In this document: piece by piece, positions 22,283-31,151 of the stretch | Layout: every line of letters begins with the position of its first letter | Position numbering within the stretch: the first letter of the stretch is position 1 | Assembly (NCBI GenBank): GCA_030141605.1 | Contig: JAQGDQ010001465.1 | Location: forward strand, 1 to 39,758 | DNA: 39,758 bases | DNA from: Tubiluchus corallicola | Lineage: Eukaryota; Priapulida; Priapulimorpha; Priapulimorphida; Tubiluchidae | Direction: 5' to 3' | Position numbers and translations under genes: made by a program | The notes under the pieces: generated by a model | Database searches by the model: none | Told to the model about the DNA's origin: nothing | The model's input: the letters and a program-made list of their open reading frames with translations, nothing else

Positions 22283-23255
22283 AAGAACTTAAGTTTTGAG
22301 TCCAAAACGGTTTTGAGTGATTACATATAACTTTCTTTGGTAGTACAGCTTCATTGCTGTTTTTTATTAATTTCTGAAACAACTGCCACAGCTCAATAGG
22401 GTCCTCTCGCATTATAGCATCGTTAAGGAGCGCAAAATTAGAGCGCAAACTATTTTCTAAATAACCTGACCAGCTATGCCAGTTACTGCTTTTGAAATCG
22501 AAGACAGTACGCTTTGCTGTTGTGCTACAGTTATGGAAAGATGCACCTAACTTAGTAATGACTGGAAAGTGGCCCATTAACGGAGCTCCACTAAACAATT
22601 CAACCTCGTCGTCAACGCTTTGTGTCACCGGTAATGACGCAAGATTGTTTGTTAGCAATACAATATCAATGATGCTTTTGCCGTGGGCTGATTTAAATGT
22701 TTCAACCAACGGTGCAACAGGCAGTACTGGATATGTGCTAGACCAAACAAAGTCATTTAAAAGTTGCCCATGTGAGTTAGTTTTTACATCCCACATAAAA
22801 CTTCTACTATTCAGATCTCCAGTTAACATAACACCGTCTAGGCTTTGTTGATCAGAAAATAGGCAGGCCTTTTTGAAAGAAGCTAGCATTGATTGCATGT
22901 GCTCGACTTTGTTTGGCAGAACATATACAGAAGCTACAATCATTTTCAAACCTTTGCCTTTAACTAAAACCCAAATTGTATCTGTGTTGTTATCTTCTAA
23001 TTCGTGTAGTCTGCAACTAATCAATCCATTTTTTACGAATACTGCACATCCACTTGTATTTGGGTCCTTATTTTTGACATAACTTTGATAATTAGTTAGA
23101 GTCACATCATCGTATTGTTTAGCTTTCACTTCCTGTACTGTAACAATATCAAAGTAGTAGGAGTTTACATATTTGTCTAACGCATATTGTGAACGAACAG
23201 AAAAAGTATTGATATTAATTTGGCATACACTGAGACACCTAGAAGATGCAGCCAT
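22233..23255 (-). pseudogene. Non-LTR AP endonuclease (ORF2, N-terminal part)
   Basis: 340 codons from ATG at 23255. Motifs of the APE-type endonuclease are CQININ near the N-terminus, TVQEVKA with the metal-binding Glu, TGDLNSRS (GDxN), SIIDIVLL and GHFPVI in the place of SDHxP, so the canonical Asp-His pair is altered. The ATG overlaps the stop of ORF1 as TAATG, suggesting stop-reinitiation coupling. A frameshift at 22233-22282 separates it from the RT frame. Confidence 0.88.
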
Positions 23256-23412
23256 TAGATACGGTTAAGTCTTTTTAACTGATCTAAGTATGTAGAGCAA
23301 TTCTTGGAATTGGCTTCGTGCTCACTTTTGCAATTGTAGCGCTTTATCTCTTTTCTGTTGCATTCAGATGTTTTATGCAGATTTCCGCATTTACCACAGT
23401 TGGCTTTTATAG
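23255..23412 (-). pseudogene. Non-LTR ORF1 C-terminal fragment with zinc knuckles
   Basis: The translated fragment has a CCHC knuckle (CGKCGNLHKTSEC) followed by a second Cys/His cluster, as in the gag-like ORF1 of Jockey/I-type elements. The open frame continues right to 23443, but that part is flanking repeat. ORF1 ends at TAA (23257-23255), sharing its last A with the ORF2 ATG. Confidence 0.78.
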
Positions 23413-23485
23413 TGAATGAAAGAATAGTTAGGGTTAGTAGCATGATGGAATGGAAAAAATAGTAAGATTAGGGATATGAAGAAGG
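23411..23485 (+). repeat. Direct repeat, right copy
   Basis: The partner of 19591-19667, starting exactly at the truncated 5' end of the element. Confidence 0.85.
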
Positions 23486-23609
23486 AAAATAGGAGAAGAA
23501 ACGACCACAGTGTATGTTTAATTTACATAGAAGTATATTAAAATAGCATTATAATTGATTGGAGGCCATATATTTCGACTGCATGAGACATGGAACCATT
23601 AAAATTGTA

Positions 23610-24065
23610 TTATAAGTATGAATCCAAAATGGTCCTTTTCAAGTACTTTTTGAAACTATAAATAGTTTTGTGTATTTTTACTTGGGCACTTATTTTATTC
23701 CAGTTATTGGGGGCTGTGAATTTAATAAAGTGCCTGGCACTATTAGTACGAGAGTAAGGGACATGATACTCGTTGAACCTTGTAAAGTAATGTTTAGGAT
23801 TTGCTGTAATGGGATTTGCAAAGGAAGTCGGAAACAAGGTGTAGTATGTCTTGTACATATAAAGAGACAAGTGATATATAACCAAGTCTTCGAGAATTAT
23901 TATACCGCATTCATTAAATAAGGACGTACCAACAGTGATACGTTTAGATAAATTGTTTAATATTCTTGTAAACTTTCTTTGATGCTTAGATAAGCTTACT
24001 AAGTTGGATGGATAAGATGTAACCCATATAATGCAGAAATAATTAATACCGATGAATTATAAAGT
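23610..24065 (-). pseudogene. CR1/L2-like RT C-terminus
   Basis: The minus-strand translation follows the thumb and C-terminal region of CR1/L2 reverse transcriptases. Segments in order are YFCIIW, LSKHQRKFTRILNN, LEDLVIYHLSLYMYK, a YHVPYSRTNSAR region and TAPNNWNKISAQVKIHKTIYSF with a final KKYLKRTIL. The catalytic RT core is absent, so it is a 5'-truncated copy. The frame is open from about 24045 to the stop at 23610. Confidence 0.78.
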
Positions 24066-24242
24066 GTTATAAGATGAGATCTGTGTAATTTATATCCCGG
24101 CCTTCCTCGTGAATGCTTCCATGGATACATGTATGTTTATGTATGTTTACATCATCGGTTGTTATGTAATTACTGATTTTAATTTAGTGGTAATTAATAT
24201 AGTTAACAGTATCTCTGCCGGTTGGTCGACTTCCCGATCGAA

Positions 24243-24481
24243 AACACCTCCTTCAGTGTCCATTTTTACTGTTTCCTCTAATCTTTTCTTATACCTTTGT
24301 ATCTCTTCTCTTTCGTTTGCCACCTTCCTCTGCAAATCTCCTGTTTCTAACTCTTGGCTTTCTGCAATCTCTTCCAGTTCCTGCTGGTTGGGAAGGAAGG
24401 GAAGGAGGGATTTTTGAAGAGGGTGCGGGGCTTTTTTCAGAAAATGATACAGCAACATTTTTTAAACACAAAACTGCCTTG
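24243..24481 (-). pseudogene. Coiled-coil exon-like block, copy 1
   Basis: Homologous to 24750-24966 over ~215 bp but carries ~22 extra bases that shift the frame between SFSEKSPAPSS and the coiled coil ELETGDLQRKVANEREEIQ. Homology ends abruptly on the minus strand at GGAGGTGTT, a possible splice donor, and starts at CAAGGCAG. It is probably a dead duplicate of copy 2. The parent protein is not recognised. Confidence 0.5.
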
Positions 24482-24749
24482 TGTAACGTCTCGGCAACAT
24501 TTGTAACTTTGTTAGAAACTTTATAGAACATTTAACATAAATCTTTCTTGCTTATTAATCTGTTGATTCACAAGGACTGCTGCAATGATAAGTCTAGAGA
24601 ATGTAACGCCTCGTGGCTTGCCCGCTAAAAACAGTGAGGGGAAACCTTAGTGAGCACAAACAATAAAATATAAACCATAGATAAGAACACGTCACAGGTT
24701 TTGCAGTTTTTATTAAGATTACTCATGGAGTGCTAAGTTTAGAAATACT

Positions 24750-24966
24750 AACACCTCCTTCAGTGTCCATTTGTACTGTTTCCTCTAATCTTTTCTTATA
24801 CATTTGTATCTCTTCTCTTTCGTTTGCCACCTTCCTCTGCAAATCTCCTGTTTCTAACTCTTGGCTTTCTGCAATATCTGGTTGGGAAGGAAGGATTTTT
24901 GAAGAGGGTGCGGGGCTTTTTTCAGAAAATGATACAGCATCATTTTTTAAACACAAAACTGCCTTG
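24750..24966 (-). CDS. Coiled-coil exon-like block, copy 2 (unknown protein)
   Basis: A single open minus-strand frame through the whole block: a Ser/Pro segment (SFSEKSPAPSSK), then a charged coiled coil of ~35 residues (QELETGDLQRKVANEREEI...) ending MDTEGGV. Block ends coincide with splice-like AG and GT dinucleotides (GGAG|GTGTTAGT). It could be an internal exon of a host gene or part of an unrecognised repeat. Confidence 0.4.
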
Positions 24967-25184
24967 CACGCCTTAGTTTCTCCGACAGTAACCAACTCTC
25001 TTAGCGCTATTTTAATTGCAAGTTTCTTTTATGCACAACTTCCTTTACGGCCCATTTCGGTCATCAGTGAAGCTCTGCTAGTGCCCACTACGACATTAAT
25101 CGTAGCTGTATCAGCTTGTTCTTACAAGTGCATAATACAACCTGGGCTACTACACCTTTGCCACTTTTTCCGCTTTTGTAACTA

Positions 25185-26259
25185 CAGTCAATACAGTTAA
25201 GGGAGTGCTCAAAAAGTCCATTATAACGAGAGTCCATTATACTGAGGGGTACCATATCTGAAGCCAGACTACCCTGCAATAGAAACAATAGGATTATAGA
25301 AATCAACAGTAAAATGAAATAATTTTTATAATCGAACGTCAAATGGTTTATTCAAATGCCATATTTGATACAAGGCTGAATCTATAATTTTGTTAGATGA
25401 ATTAGTCAGCTACCGTCCAAAAAAATCTGTGATTTTTGCCTGTTTTTTTGCGCCGGCATCACTCGCGATCTACGTGGTGATGTTCTGTTCTAGCTCAGCG
25501 ATCACATCGAGTACATCAGTTCCTTTATTTGGACAGAAGTCTCGCACATATCTGAGGTGCTCCATCGCTTCACTCCCTGAACAGGTTTGAGTTACAGTAA
25601 CGTCACTTTCAGTCCTCTGGCTGGTCCTGCTCACCACCATCATTCACGTCTGTAACGTACTGTATGATCTCTCTCCCGGTCAAGTCACTCTCGTCTGTAG
25701 CCAGCTCCGAATCACAACTCACATACTTCTCGAACGTGGTTTCCGATAAGTTTAGTTCAGTGGCGATGAAGTCCCAAACGTTTCTTTCTTGTACAGGCAT
25801 CGTCAGTGACACATCAGAAAATGATGCATCAACATAATTTTGTTTCAGTGCCATTTCTCCAAGTGCCAAAGCAATCTTATTCAAGTGCCAAATTACGAAA
25901 TGTTTCAAGTGCCAAATTTTTATTCCCAAAAAGTGCCAAATGGGCCAACTTGCCGTGATGAACCTTCCCGGAAAGCTGAAGCTGACCTGGGTATTCCCGG
26001 AAAATTGATTCTCAGAAGTCTATGCTCCAAAACGACCAATGCACCTACAGTGCACCAGCATCAACTGTGATCACATGTGGATCCATTATACATGTGTCCA
26101 TTATAGTGGGGGAGAAAATGCACTGGGGAGCAGAAAATAAGTCCATTATAGCGAAAAGTCCATACCGAGGGGATAAAAACAAAGAAAAACGATAGCTGAA
26201 AAACGGGAAAGGAGAAAACGTCCATTAAACCGAGGGTCCATTATAGCGAGGTTTGACTG
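25185..26259 (-). mobile_element. Tigger/pogo DNA transposon, degenerate
   Basis: Flanked by TA duplications (25183-25184, 26260-26261). The ends are CAGTCAA at the left and TTTGACTG at the right. The terminal regions repeat a GTCCATTATA(A/G)CGAG motif several times on each side, as in Tigger/pogo elements. A minus-strand transposase C-terminus lies inside. At 1075 bp it is much shorter than an autonomous copy, so the HTH and DDE core have been lost. Confidence 0.8.
25450..25830 (-). pseudogene. Tigger-type transposase C-terminal fragment
   Basis: The minus-strand frame shows WDFIATELNLSETTFEKYV followed by an acidic stretch ending EQDQPED and a stop at 25609. A one-base frameshift then continues as SGSEAMEHLRYVRDF and a short tail ending NITT. 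This acidic C-terminal region matches the design of Tigger/jerky-like proteins. No DDE catalytic motif is present. Confidence 0.6.
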
Positions 26260-26261
26260 TA

Positions 26262-27052
26262 CACTGTAATTAACCACTTCGGAAAGTGTGACGAATCGTT
26301 TAGCACAGTACCAATGACTACATGACTACCAATGCTTTGACGTTAATATGAGCACATGCAAATCATTTCTAAGATTTTAATAGGTGTTTTTAATAAGCAA
26401 ATCTACACTAAATTTATAATGATTACTGGGGCTTGCCAATTGCTTCACGTCAATTTTACTTCAGGTTATAGATTAGTAGTGCGGTAGACTTTAATTTTAA
26501 TATTCAATAAATTAGTATAAATTTAATCAATTTAAATGAAATTATTCATTCATCGCAGCCTATATCAAAATCGTAATTACATATTATGTTTTCCTTATGT
26601 TTCCCTGCTATTATTACATCATTTACTTTATTACATCAATTTCATTAAGTCATCTACAAAAGCGCGCATAACTTTAATATATTTTTCATTTAAGTAAGGT
26701 GAGTGTGTTAATGACCGTATGGTCGTACACTCACCTCACACTACTCAAATCATTTTATTTATTGTTTATTTATGTGTACAATATTGTATTTTGATGTGTG
26801 AATATAAAATTCATAGTTCATAGTTTAATTTTAATCCAGACTGTCAATCAACCGTAACAATTTTCTCACCTGCGAACAATTTTGTTCCCTTTTATTTTAG
26901 TACTGATGTATTGAGTCTGCCAATAGAGGCGTAATAAAAGCTTTGTCATCATCATCATCAAAATTCGTAGTCTCTATTCTGTATAACTGTTCTGATTTGG
27001 TTTGTAGCTGGTCTGTCAAGAGTCTAGTCCCGCCTGTACTCTGATCTGTTAC
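26262..27052. other. Intergenic; one nested hairpin
   Basis: AT-rich sequence without ORFs of note. A perfect 9-bp inverted repeat GGTGAGTGT/ACACTCACC (26698-26706 and 26727-26735) encloses a second 4-bp stem GACC/GGTC. Confidence 0.5.
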
Positions 27053-27057
27053 TAGCC

Positions 27058-27501
27058 TGTTTGGGCTTTCAAAACCAAATTTTAAGCTAGATTACATTTT
27101 GCTCTTTCTTCCTTCTTTATTTACCAAAACGTATCATTCCATCTAAACAAAACCGTAAACAAATGACAAAAAATAAATAACACTAGCCAAAAGTCAATTT
27201 TACATAATTCAGAGTTTCACACTGCACCGTCGCATTAATCAATAAATAGCTGTTATCAAATAGTAAATTTAAATTTTATAAAGTAATTTGAGTATATACG
27301 TACGTTATTAGCCCCAAATCATAAGCAATTGCAACAGATAACGACAACATTTAATCAACCCACCATGACACGTCCTCACTTCACACGCCTCTGACACCGA
27401 TCAAACTGATCACGTGTCCAGGCCAAAAAATCACCACAAGGTGGCCAAAGCCAACAGCAAGTGGAGGCCGCAAAGCACGCCAATGCCAGATTTCCAGTAC
27501 A
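27058..27501. mobile_element. LTR-like dispersed repeat, copy A (probable solo LTR)
   Basis: About 444 bp, from TGTTTGGGCTTTC to CCAGTACA, matching 35238-35680 at roughly 95% by eye in the same orientation. TG...CA ends and TAGCC on both sides (27053-27057, 27502-27506) fit a solo LTR with 5-bp TSD. The direct repeat actually extends to 13 bp (TAGCCTGTTTGGG), so another insertion mechanism is possible. Confidence 0.6.
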
Positions 27502-27628
27502 TAGCCTGTTTGGGATCTCTTTATCAACTTGAGACATGTTCAATCAATGGTCTGTGACTGGCCTGTGTGGGTTCTCTTGTCTAAAACTTGATTTATCAGA
27601 GGTATGCTCTGCGCCTGGTCTGTTTGGG

Positions 27629-27756
27629 CAGGGTCGGCCTTAGGTAATTGAAGGCCCTAGGCGAAGTGAATTTGGTGGCCCCAAATGAAATAGAAAAATA
27701 AAAAATAAGTTATTAGTTGTTACCTGCAGTCGTAAGAAAATAAGATAAGATGATCC
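27629..27756 (+). mobile_element. hAT-like transposon end fragment
   Basis: Begins CAGGGTCGGCCTTAGG and contains GGCCCTAGGCGAA, an end sequence typical of some hAT elements. Eight bases TGTTTGGG precede it, but the matching end and TSD were not found. It directly abuts the broken left edge of the viral fusion-gene array. Confidence 0.4.
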
Positions 27757-28147
27757 GTTTATCTCCGCTCGGTTAGAGGCACCGAGAGCTAGAGCTGCAG
27801 TTGCTTCGGCAATGGCTGCTGTAGACATGATTAATCCTAAAAACCTTTTCTTTCTGGGAGTGTAATTGGACGAGTTCTGGTTGCCCTTGTCCTCGAACAA
27901 ATTGTAACGCACATTCCAGGCTTTCGTCATTTCTATCCTGACTACTTTAAATGATTGAGCGACTTGATAACCCAGAGGTTTGGGATCTGTAATGATGATC
28001 CCATAAGTTGCTAACACATCCTGGTGTTTATATATAATGTCCTGCGACACCTGTGGTATTATGCTCTTAACACTGATGATAGTTTCTTGGCTTGAAGAAA
28101 GCAAACTCAAAAAGAGAAGAACCTTATAATACTCCATTTTGACTTCA
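27757..28147 (-). pseudogene. Fusion glycoprotein fragment, unit 5 (truncated)
   Basis: The fragment encodes residues 1 to ~126, through the furin site and fusion peptide, and stops matching the other units at GTTTATCTCC. Beyond that the frame runs into unrelated sequence and the hAT-like end. It is the distal, broken edge of the array. Confidence 0.85.
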
Positions 28148-28172
28148 TTTTTTTTTTTTTTTTTTTTTTTTT

Positions 28173-28880
28173 AAAAATTTTTTTTAAAATAAGGACTATG
28201 GCGAGTGCTGTCTGCTGTTGTATTCGACTTTCTGACATGCGTTATCGGCTCAACAAATCTCCGTGCTGAGAATACCTTATACCTTATAGAATTAAGATAG
28301 TCGTGCAACCTGAGCATATCAGTAGCATGTGCTACCATTAAGCTATGTACTTCATCATTTATACCTCCAACTATCCTTTCTAGCTTCTCTAGATCGTGTC
28401 CCAATATTCCGATCTCCTTATTCACGATCTGCACTTCATGTTCGATGATCCCTTGGTTTTGTCGTAGTTCGCTCATTTTAGAGTTCAGTGAGTTTATCTC
28501 CGCTCGGTTAGAGGCACCGAGAGCTAGAGCTGCAGTTGCTTCGGCAATGGCTGCTGTAGACATGATTAATCCTAAAAACCTTTTCTTTCTGGGAGTGTAA
28601 TTGGACGAGTTCTGGTTGCCCTTGTCCTCGAACAAATTGTAACGCACATTCCAGGCTTTCGTCATTTCTATCCTGACTACTTTAAATGATTGAGCGACTT
28701 GATAACCCAGAGGTTTGGGATCTGTAATGATGATCCCATAAGTTGCTAACACATCCTGGTGTTTATATATAATGTCCTGCGACACCTGTGGTATTATGCT
28801 CTTAACACTGATGATAGTTTCTTGGCTTGAAGAAAGCAAACTCAAAAAGAGAAGAACCTTATAATACTCCATTTTGACTT

Positions 28881-28882
<2 letters not shown>
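28173..28882 (-). pseudogene. Fusion glycoprotein N-terminal fragment, unit 4
   Basis: ATG at 28872. Protein layout is the same as unit 1. The frame ends KKNF at a stop in the A-rich 3' end. It is followed by A25 and unit 5. Confidence 0.85.
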
Positions 28883-28919
<37 letters not shown>

Positions 28920-28928
<9 letters not shown>

Positions 28929-29627
28929 TTAAAATAAGGACTATGGCGAGTGCTGTCTGCTGTTGTATTCGACTTTCTGACATGCGTTATCGGCTCAACA
29001 AATCTCCGTGCTGAGAATACCTTATACCTTATAGAATTAAGATAGTCGTGCAACCTGAGCATATCAGTAGCATGTGCTACCATTAAGCTATGTACTTCAT
29101 CATTTATACCTCCAACTATCCTTTCTAGCTTCTCTAGATCGTGTCCCAATATTCCGATCTCCTTATTCACGATCTGCACTTCATGTTCGATGATCCCTTG
29201 GTTTTGTCGTAGTTCGCTCATTTTAGAGTTCAGTGAGTTTATCTCCGCTCGGTTAGAGGCACCGAGAGCTAGAGCTGCAGTTGCTTCGGCAATGGCTGCT
29301 GTAGACATGATTAATCCTAAAAACCTTTTCTTTCTGGGAGTGTAATTGGACGAGTTCTGGTTGCCCTTGTCCTCGAACAAATTGTAACGCACATTCCAGG
29401 CTTTCGTCATTTCTATCCTGACTACTTTAAATGATTGAGCGACTTGATAACCCAGAGGTTTGGGATCTGTAATGATGATCCCATAAGTTGCTAACACATC
29501 CTGGTGTTTATATATAATGTCCTGCGACACCTGTGGTATTATGCTCTTAACACTGATGATAGTTTCTTGGCTTGAAGAAAGCAAACTCAAAAAGAGAAGA
29601 ACCTTATAATACTCCATTTTGACTTCA
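28920..29627 (-). pseudogene. Fusion glycoprotein N-terminal fragment, unit 3
   Basis: ATG at 29617. The translation is identical to unit 4 to the A-rich end. Here the frame passes through the 37-nt A-tract as poly-Lys and stops just before unit 4. Confidence 0.85.
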
Positions 29628-29646
29628 TTTTTTTTTTTTTTTTTTT

Positions 29647-30354
29647 AAATTTTTTTTAAAATAAGGACTATGGCGAGTGCTGTCTGCTGTTGTATTCGAC
29701 TTTCTGACATGCGTTATCGGCTCAACAAATCTCCGTGCTGAGAATACCTTATACCTTATAGAATTAAGATAGTCGTGCAACCTGAGCATATCAGTAGCAT
29801 GTGCTACCATTAAGCTATGTACTTCATCATTTATACCTCCAACTATCCTTTCTAGCTTCTCTAGATCGTGTCCCAATATTCCGATCTCCTTATTCACGAT
29901 CTGCACTTCATGTTCGATGATCCCTTGGTTTTGTCGTAGTTCGCTCATTTTAGAGTTCAGTGAGTTTATCTCCGCTCGGTTAGAGGCACCGAGAGCTAGA
30001 GCTGCAGTTGCTTCGGCAATGGCTGCTGTAGACATGATTAATCCTAAAAACCTTTTCTTTCTGGGAGTGTAATTGGACGAGTTCTGGTTGCCCTTGTCCT
30101 CGAACAAATTGTAACGCACATTCCAGGCTTTCGTCATTTCTATCCTGACTACTTTAAATGATTGAGCGACTTGATAACCCAGAGGTTTGGGATCTGTAAT
30201 GATGATCCCATAAGTTGCTAACACATCCTGGTGTTTATATATAATGTCCTGCGACACCTGTGGTATTATGCTCTTAACACTGATGATAGTTTCTTGGCTT
30301 GAAGAAAGCAAACTCAAAAAGAGAAGAACCTTATAATACTCCATTTTGACTTCA
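29647..30354 (-). pseudogene. Fusion glycoprotein N-terminal fragment, unit 2
   Basis: ATG at 30344. It is in frame with unit 1 through the intervening A-tract, giving one 480-residue ORF (31067-29625) with two complete copies joined by poly-Lys. This in-frame fusion is a consequence of the tract length and is not evidence of function. Confidence 0.85.
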
Positions 30355-30381
<27 letters not shown>

Positions 30382-30385
<4 letters not shown>

Positions 30386-31075
30386 AAGGACTATGGCGAG
30401 TGCTGTCTGCTGTTGTATTCGACTTTCTGACATGCGTTATCGGCTCAACAAATCTCCGTGCTGAGAATACCTTATACCTTATAGAATTAAGATAGTCGTG
30501 CAACCTGAGCATATCAGTAGCATGTGCTACCATTAAGCTATGTACTTCATCATTTATACCTCCAACTATCCTTTCTAGCTTCTCTAGATCGTGTCCCAAT
30601 ATTCCGATCTCCTTATTCACGATCTGCACTTCATGTTCGATGATCCCTTGGTTTTGTCGTAGTTCGCTCATTTTAGAGTTCAGTGAGTTTATCTCCGCTC
30701 GGTTAGAGGCACCGAGAGCTAGAGCTGCAGTTGCTTCGGCAATGGCTGCTGTAGACATGATTAATCCTAAAAACCTTTTCTTTCTGGGAGTGTAATTGGA
30801 CGAGTTCTGGTTGCCCTTGTCCTCGAACAAATTGTAACGCACATTCCAGGCTTTCGTCATTTCTATCCTGACTACTTTAAATGATTGAGCGACTTGATAA
30901 CCCAGAGGTTTGGGATCTGTAATGATGATCCCATAAGTTGCTAACACATCCTGGTGTTTATATATAATGTCCTGCGACACCTGTGGTATTATGCTCTTAA
31001 CACTGATGATAGTTTCTTGGCTTGAAGAAAGCAAACTCAAAAAGAGAAGAACCTTATAATACTCCATTTTGACTT

Positions 31076-31077
<2 letters not shown>
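30382..31077 (-). pseudogene. Class I viral fusion glycoprotein N-terminal fragment, unit 1
   Basis: ATG at 31067, 12 nt after the A33 tract. Residues 1-17 form a hydrophobic signal peptide. N-glycosylation sequons are at N88, N91 and N217. A polybasic furin site RKKR is at 95-98, followed by an Ala/Gly-rich fusion peptide (99-~121) and a heptad repeat at ~122-175. Another helical segment runs to ~205. This is the F2 plus N-terminal F1 plan of class I fusion proteins and is most like paramyxovirus/pneumovirus F by eye. Baculovirus-F-like or errantivirus Env proteins share the plan. No Cys occurs in ~230 residues, which is unlike known F2-F1 disulfide-linked proteins. The rest of F1, including HRB and the membrane anchor, is absent, so it cannot act as a complete fusogen. 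Confidence 0.8.
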
Positions 31078-31110
<33 letters not shown>

Positions 31111-31114
<4 letters not shown>

Positions 31115-31151
31115 TAGTATTATTAGTGTTAGTGTAAGATAGTTATACTGC
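31111..31151 (-). terminator. 3' UTR of the P-like gene ending in the A33 tract
   Basis: After the TAA of the 297-aa ORF, ~40 nt of CA/CT-rich sequence ends in ACTACTTT followed by 33 A (minus strand, 31110-31078). The next gene begins immediately. This resembles either a polyadenylated mRNA end or a viral gene-end slippage tract. Confidence 0.55.

Larger units (their letters stand above)
19690..23412 (-). mobile_element. 5'-truncated non-LTR retrotransposon (CCHC ORF1, EN-RT)
   Basis: In minus-strand order it contains the end of a CCHC gag-like ORF1, an AP endonuclease, a reverse transcriptase, a C-terminal zinc motif, a ~270-nt 3' UTR with AATAAA near 19720 and a TAA-rich tail. The 5' end is cut inside ORF1 at ~23412, exactly where the flanking direct repeat begins. 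There is no RNase H domain. The layout suggests the Jockey/I side of non-LTR elements; the clade is not certain. Confidence 0.85.
27757..31110 (-). repeat. Tandem array of five viral fusion-gene fragments with poly(A)
   Basis: Five head-to-tail minus-strand units start at ATG positions 31067, 30344, 29617, 28872 and 28137 (periods 723, 727, 745, 735). Each unit starts TGAAGTCAAAATGG, encodes the same ~228 residues and, in the first four, ends in poly(A). A-tract lengths on the minus strand are 33 (before unit 1) then 27, 19, 37 and 25. Unit translations are identical by eye. Units 2-4 carry an extra AAAAAAAATTT before the tract that unit 1 lacks. Unit 5 is cut at 27757. Confidence 0.95.

Noticed and set aside
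29625-31067. A single 480-residue fusion-like protein
   Set aside because: It is two tandem units joined in frame through a poly(A) tract read as poly-Lys; other junctions are out of frame.
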